Source: an uncultured Lachnospiraceae bacterium (GTDB lineage Bacteria > Bacillota > Clostridia > Lachnospirales > Lachnospiraceae). From it: a DNA stretch of 8,875 nt. A model generated the notes under the pieces. It was not told the DNA's origin. It worked only from the letters and a program-made list of their open reading frames with translations, and made no database searches. The stretch lies in assembly GCA_944376975.1 (NCBI GenBank), contig CALWEE010000053.1:1-8875 (forward strand), read 5' to 3'. The number at the start of each line of letters is the position of its first letter. Positions within the stretch are counted from its first letter, which is position 1. Below, one piece after another: positions 5,667 to 8,875 of the stretch. The translations under genes were made by a program, and so were the position numbers.

Positions 5667-5731
5667 ATCAGACTTCTATCGCCTATAATGAAGTTATCAC
5701 AAAACAAGGCCTTGAACGTGAAGAAATGTAA
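5627..5731 (+). pseudogene. Possible C-terminal remnant of an unidentified coding sequence
   Basis: An open stretch of 34 codons ending at TAA 5729-5731, without a start codon of its own, translating to a natural-looking tail that ends KQGLEREEM. It uses codons common in the flanking genes (GGC, CGT, GAA, GTT, ATC). It is overprinted by the GH4 operon promoter at 5661-5689. I do not recognise the family, and a chance open frame of this length is quite possible. Confidence 0.15.
5661..5689 (+). promoter_or_regulatory. Promoter of the GH4-PTS operon
   Basis: TTTACA (5661-5666, 5 of 6), a 17-nt spacer, and perfect TATAAT (5684-5689). The start is predicted near 5696, about 65 nt before the GH4 start codon. 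The 9-bp sequence TGAAGTTAT occurs at 5653-5661, touching the -35, and again at 5689-5697, touching the -10 and start site, with a 36-bp period. This is a plausible operator pair. The short leader contains the palindrome CAAGGCCTTG (5705-5714) but no antiterminator-terminator structure. Confidence 0.82.
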
Positions 5732-5760
5732 AAAGAGAAAAAAAGAAAGAGGAGAATCGT

Positions 5761-7086
5761 ATGAAAACATTTAACGTATGTATTGTTGGTGGTGGAAGTA
5801 CATTTACATTAGGGTTTTTAAAATCTTTTGTACGGTTAAGAGAAGAATTTCCGCTCAAAAAGCTGGTTCTGTTCGATATTGACGGAAAACGCCAGGAGCC
5901 GATCGGAAAATACGGTGAAATCCTTTTCAAAGAGAGATTCCCGGAACTGGACTTTTCCTACACAACAGACATCAAAGAAGCCTATGAAGGAATGGATTTC
6001 GTATTCATGCAGATGCGCGCGGGCGGCCTGCCCATGCGCCGTCAGGATGAGCATATTCCGCTGAGCATGGGCCTGATCGGTCAGGAAACATGCGGCGCCG
6101 GCGGTATGGCTTACGGCCTTCGTTCCTGCGTGGACATGATCAAAGCGGTTCATGACATTCGGACATACGCTCCGGAAGCCTGGATCCTCAACTACTCCAA
6201 CCCGGCAGCCATCGTTGCTGAAGCGCTCCGCAGAGAGTTCCCGGATGACAAGAAGATCCTCAACATCTGCGACCAGCCGGAGAACGTTGTACGTTCCTGC
6301 AGCCGTCTGTTAGGATGCAACTGGGAAGACCTGGATCCGGTTTACTTCGGCCTGAACCACTATGGCTGGTTTACACACATCTACGATGTACATACCGGCG
6401 AAGACCTGCTTCCGAAGCTGCGCGAGATGATCAAAGAGAACGGCTTCCTGCCTCAGGACGCTGAGCAGAGAGACCAGTCCTGGCTTGATACCTACGGAAT
6501 GGTCCAGACGATCATGGCAGATTTCCCGGACTTCCTTCCGAACACATACGATCAGTACTATCTGTATCCGGACTACAAGGTAAGCCATCTGAACCCGAAC
6601 TACACAAGAGCAGATGAAGTTATCGACGGAAGAGAGAAACGTGTATTCGCGGAATGCGCGGAAGTTATCGCGGCAGGCAAACTGGGCGACAAATTCCATG
6701 CCATCTCCGACGCTCACGCTGAAATGATGATCAAAGTTGCTGAAGCGATCGCTTACAACAAGAATGACCGTCACATCCTCATCGTTGAGAACAACGGCGC
6801 CATCGCCAACATGCAGGACGACGCCATGGTTGAAGTTGTCTGCGAACTGGGCATCAATGGTCCGCGTCCGATGAGAGTCGGCAACATTCCGCAGTTCTAC
6901 CTTGGACTGCTCGTAAATCAGGTTTCCTGCGAGAAACTGCTTGTTGACGCTTACTATGAGAATTCTTACGAGAAAGCTCTGCAGGCGTTCACCATCAACC
7001 GTCTGATCAACGACGCCAAGAAAGCAAGAAAAGTTCTCGACGCCCTGATCGAAGCCAACAAAGGAATGTGGCCTGAACTCCACTGA
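5761..7086 (+). CDS. glvA: GH4 6-phospho-alpha-glucosidase, GlvA-like
   Basis: Cytoplasmic glycosidase of 441 residues that uses NAD+ and a divalent metal to hydrolyse 6-phospho-glucosides such as maltose 6'-phosphate. It resembles Bacillus subtilis GlvA along its length. Features are the Rossmann NAD motif VGGGSTFT (9-16), IGQETCGAGG (106-115), LNYSNPAAIVAEA (143-155), metal ligands Cys170 and His200 (GLNHYGW), the expected acid Asp171 and base Tyr263 (LPNTYDQYY), VENNGAIAN, and the C-terminal EANKGMWPEL. At the motif that separates alpha- from beta-specific members the sequence is CDQP, not the alpha-type CDMP or beta-type CNVP, so anomeric preference is likely but not certain. AGAGGAG lies just upstream of the ATG. 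The PTS permease follows 66 nt later without a terminator. Codon choice is strongly biased, suggesting high expression. Confidence 0.92.
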   Translation: MKTFNVCIVGGGSTFTLGFLKSFVRLREEFPLKKLVLFDIDGKRQEPIGKYGEILFKERFPELDFSYTTDIKEAYEGMDFVFMQMRAGGLPMRRQDEHIPLSMGLIGQETCGAGGMAYGLRSCVDMIKAVHDIRTYAPEAWILNYSNPAAIVAEALRREFPDDKKILNICDQPENVVRSCSRLLGCNWEDLDPVYFGLNHYGWFTHIYDVHTGEDLLPKLREMIKENGFLPQDAEQRDQSWLDTYGMVQTIMADFPDFLPNTYDQYYLYPDYKVSHLNPNYTRADEVIDGREKRVFAECAEVIAAGKLGDKFHAISDAHAEMMIKVAEAIAYNKNDRHILIVENNGAIANMQDDAMVEVVCELGINGPRPMRVGNIPQFYLGLLVNQVSCEKLLVDAYYENSYEKALQAFTINRLINDAKKARKVLDALIEANKGMWPELH

Positions 7087-7152
7087 TAGGCATACTTACA
7101 TTCTCACTAAAAATTAAAAAACTCTATATGAAACAATGGGGAGGACCTTTTA

Positions 7153-8875
7153 ATGAGTAAGAAAAGCAAGATTATGGATTTCTTCTCCCTGCTGGGACGA
7201 AGCTTACTGATGCCCATCGCGGCCCTGGCTGCCTGCGGTATCGTCCTCGGCCTCACCTCTGCCCTGATGAAAGATCAGGTGCAGGCGGCCGTACCTTTCT
7301 TATCATCAACTTATGTTTACTTCATCATTTCAACACTGAACAAGGTAGCCAACGTCGTATTCACCTTGCTGCCCGTTCTGTTCGCGATCTCCATCGCCTT
7401 TGGTATGGCCAAAGAAGAAAAAGAGATCGCCGCGTTTGCCGGTTTTATCGGATACTACACATTCCTGGTAGCATCCTCCTGTATGGTAAATTCAGGATTT
7501 ATCAACTTCTCCGACATGCGTATCGCCAACATCCTCGGCGTAGAGACGATGGATATGGGCGCTGTAGCCGGTATCATCATCGGTCTTTTGACCGCCTGGC
7601 TGCATAACAAATACCACAAGATCCAGTTCCCTGTAGCTGTTTCCTTCTACGGCGGCAAACGTTTCGTTGCCATCGCCGTTATCATGGGTTCAGCGCTCAT
7701 CGGTCTTATCGCTCCGCTGATCTGGGAACCGATCTCCGCAGGTATCAACGGTTTGGGCGACGCCATCGGCGCATCCGGACTCTTCGGTGTATTTGGTTAT
7801 GGATTCCTTGAAAGACTTTTGATCCCGACAGGTCTGCATCATGTCCTGAACGGTATCTTCCGTACAACCGCCATCGGTGGTGTATTCAACGGTGTTGAAG
7901 GATGTCTGAACATCTTCCTTCAGTTCATCGACCAGGTTGACATCAGCGAACTTGCTCCGTACACAGTATTCCTTGGACAGGGCAAGATGCCTATGATGAT
8001 GTTTGGTCTTCCCGGTGCCGCTTACGCGATCTATCGTACAGCTCCGGAAGAAAAGAAATCCAAAGTTAAAGCTCTTATGATCGCCGGCGTTGCTGCCAGT
8101 GTTGTATCCGGTATCACAGAGCCTATGGAATTCTCTTTCATGTTCGTAGCTCCTGTACTTTTCGTATTCCATGCGGTTATGGGTGGTCTGTCCTTCATGT
8201 CCATGGCGGCTCTGAACGTTATCATCGGTAACACAGGCGGCGGCTTGATCGACTACTTTATCTGGGGTGTATTCCAGCCCGGTTCTCACTGGTATTGGGT
8301 TATCGTTGTTGGTATCCCCTACTTCTTCATCTACTACTTCGTATTCAAATGGTATCTGTCCAAGAAGAACATTTCCATCGAAGTATCGGATGATGATGAC
8401 AGCGCTGCTGACGATGCCGGCACAGCCGCTCTTGGCGGCCCGCAGATGGCTCAGGCTTACAAGATCATCGAAGGTCTCGGCGGTACAGCCAACATCGTTG
8501 AAGCCGGCAACTGCCTGACAAGACTTCGTGTTGACCTTGTTGATCCTTCTCTCGTAAGAGAAGACCTTCTGAAGAAGACCGGCTCCATGGGATTCGTTCG
8601 TCCGAGCGAAAAACATATCCAGGTTATCTATGGACCGAAGGTTGAAACGATCGCGGCCAACGTGAGAGAATATCTGAAACACGGCGATCCGGTTCCGGCT
8701 CCGGCACAGGCTGGCGCTCACGAGTTAGTCGCTCCGGTCAGCGGCCAGGTTGTTCCGATGAAGGAATGTAAAGATGAAACATTCGCTTCCTGCATGATGG
8801 GTGACGGCGTTGTGATCCATCCGACAGATGAAACCGTCAAAGCGCCTTGCAACGCGACCGTATCGGTATTCTCCG
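7153..8875 (+). CDS. PTS alpha-glucoside permease, fused EIICBA of the Glc family (partial, C-terminus beyond the window)
   Basis: Membrane PTS permease that would take up a sugar, probably an alpha-glucoside such as maltose, and phosphorylate it for the GH4 enzyme. 574 codons are visible. Domains in order: EIIC, about 1-400, very hydrophobic, with FYGGKRFVAI, PTGLHHVLNG and the sugar-site motif GITEPMEFSF starting at 320; an acidic linker with four Asp in a row near 415; EIIB, about 433-515, with phosphorylated Cys454 in EAGNCLTRLRVDL; and a short Pro/Ala linker, then EIIA from about 523 (HELVAPVSGQVVPM, GDGVVIHPTD). The window ends before the EIIA active histidine. The start ATG has GGGGAGG 8 nt upstream. 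It is the second gene of the operon. The architecture is like GlvC/MalX with an added A domain; the exact sugar is inferred from the GH4 neighbour. Confidence 0.92.
   Translation, partial: MSKKSKIMDFFSLLGRSLLMPIAALAACGIVLGLTSALMKDQVQAAVPFLSSTYVYFIISTLNKVANVVFTLLPVLFAISIAFGMAKEEKEIAAFAGFIGYYTFLVASSCMVNSGFINFSDMRIANILGVETMDMGAVAGIIIGLLTAWLHNKYHKIQFPVAVSFYGGKRFVAIAVIMGSALIGLIAPLIWEPISAGINGLGDAIGASGLFGVFGYGFLERLLIPTGLHHVLNGIFRTTAIGGVFNGVEGCLNIFLQFIDQVDISELAPYTVFLGQGKMPMMMFGLPGAAYAIYRTAPEEKKSKVKALMIAGVAASVVSGITEPMEFSFMFVAPVLFVFHAVMGGLSFMSMAALNVIIGNTGGGLIDYFIWGVFQPGSHWYWVIVVGIPYFFIYYFVFKWYLSKKNISIEVSDDDDSAADDAGTAALGGPQMAQAYKIIEGLGGTANIVEAGNCLTRLRVDLVDPSLVREDLLKKTGSMGFVRPSEKHIQVIYGPKVETIAANVREYLKHGDPVPAPAQAGAHELVAPVSGQVVPMKECKDETFASCMMGDGVVIHPTDETVKAPCNATVSVFS

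Noticed and set aside
5689..5702. Possible CcpA (cre) site near the GH4 promoter
   Set aside because: The sequence beginning TGAAGTTATCACA matches only the outer bases of the cre consensus and lacks the central CG.
5531..5770. 79-codon minus-strand open frame in the region before the GH4 gene
   Set aside because: It is Phe- and Ile-rich as expected from AT-rich non-coding DNA, lacks a ribosome site, and covers the GH4 promoter.
7690..8721. Long open frame of 343 codons antisense to the PTS permease
   Set aside because: The plus-strand frame encodes an unmistakable EIICBA with catalytic Cys454. The antisense frame has no recognisable domain and is a by-product of strong codon bias.
1..8875. 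Mobile element, prophage, CRISPR or defence system
   Set aside because: No transposase, integrase, regularly spaced repeats, terminal inverted repeats or known defence domains were found. The tRNA genes have no attachment-site-like duplicated ends.

Overview
The window reads as chromosomal DNA from a low-to-mid-GC Gram-positive anaerobe, most likely a clostridial Firmicute such as a Lachnospiraceae-type gut bacterium. This is inferred from strong AGGAGG-type ribosome binding sites, sigma-A-like promoters, tRNA genes without an encoded CCA, a lipoprotein solute-binding protein with a Gly/Thr-rich linker, and a GlvA-type family 4 glycosidase next to a Glc-family PTS permease. Species cannot be named from sequence alone. 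There is no phage, transposon, CRISPR array or defence island. The content is ordinary transport and metabolism with some informative regulatory DNA.

Left third (1-2813, minus strand): an oligopeptide/dipeptide-type ABC transporter operon, read right to left as lipoprotein binding protein, DppB-type permease and DppC-type permease (cut by the window edge). ATPase genes, if present, lie beyond the left edge. A 494-nt divergent region (2814-3307) holds a candidate minus-strand promoter with a G8 tract in its spacer, a leader hairpin, and a very good plus-strand promoter.

Middle (3308-5102): a plus-strand pair encodes a compact cytoplasmic alkaline-phosphatase-superfamily phosphodiesterase and a Crp/Fnr-family regulator. 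It converges on, and overlaps by 12 nt, a minus-strand thioredoxin gene. The thioredoxin promoter has a -10 element but no good -35. It carries a perfect TGTGA-N5-TCACA palindrome centred near -41, the class II activator position. The regulator's recognition helix has the Arg-Glu-x-x-x-Arg pattern that reads TGTGA in CRP. This suggests the regulator activates its neighbour trxA and is the most interesting inference in the window.

Then (5211-5513, minus strand) come tRNA-Glu(UUC) and tRNA-Cys(GCA), each with its own consensus-like promoter. An intrinsic terminator follows tRNA-Cys.

Right third (5661-8875, plus strand): an inducible-looking sugar operon. A consensus promoter flanked by repeats drives a GH4 6-phospho-glucosidase, closest to GlvA, and a Glc-family PTS permease with C, B and the beginning of an A domain fused in one chain and cut by the window edge. 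Together they would import and phosphorylate an alpha-glucoside such as maltose and split the 6-phosphate disaccharide inside the cell.
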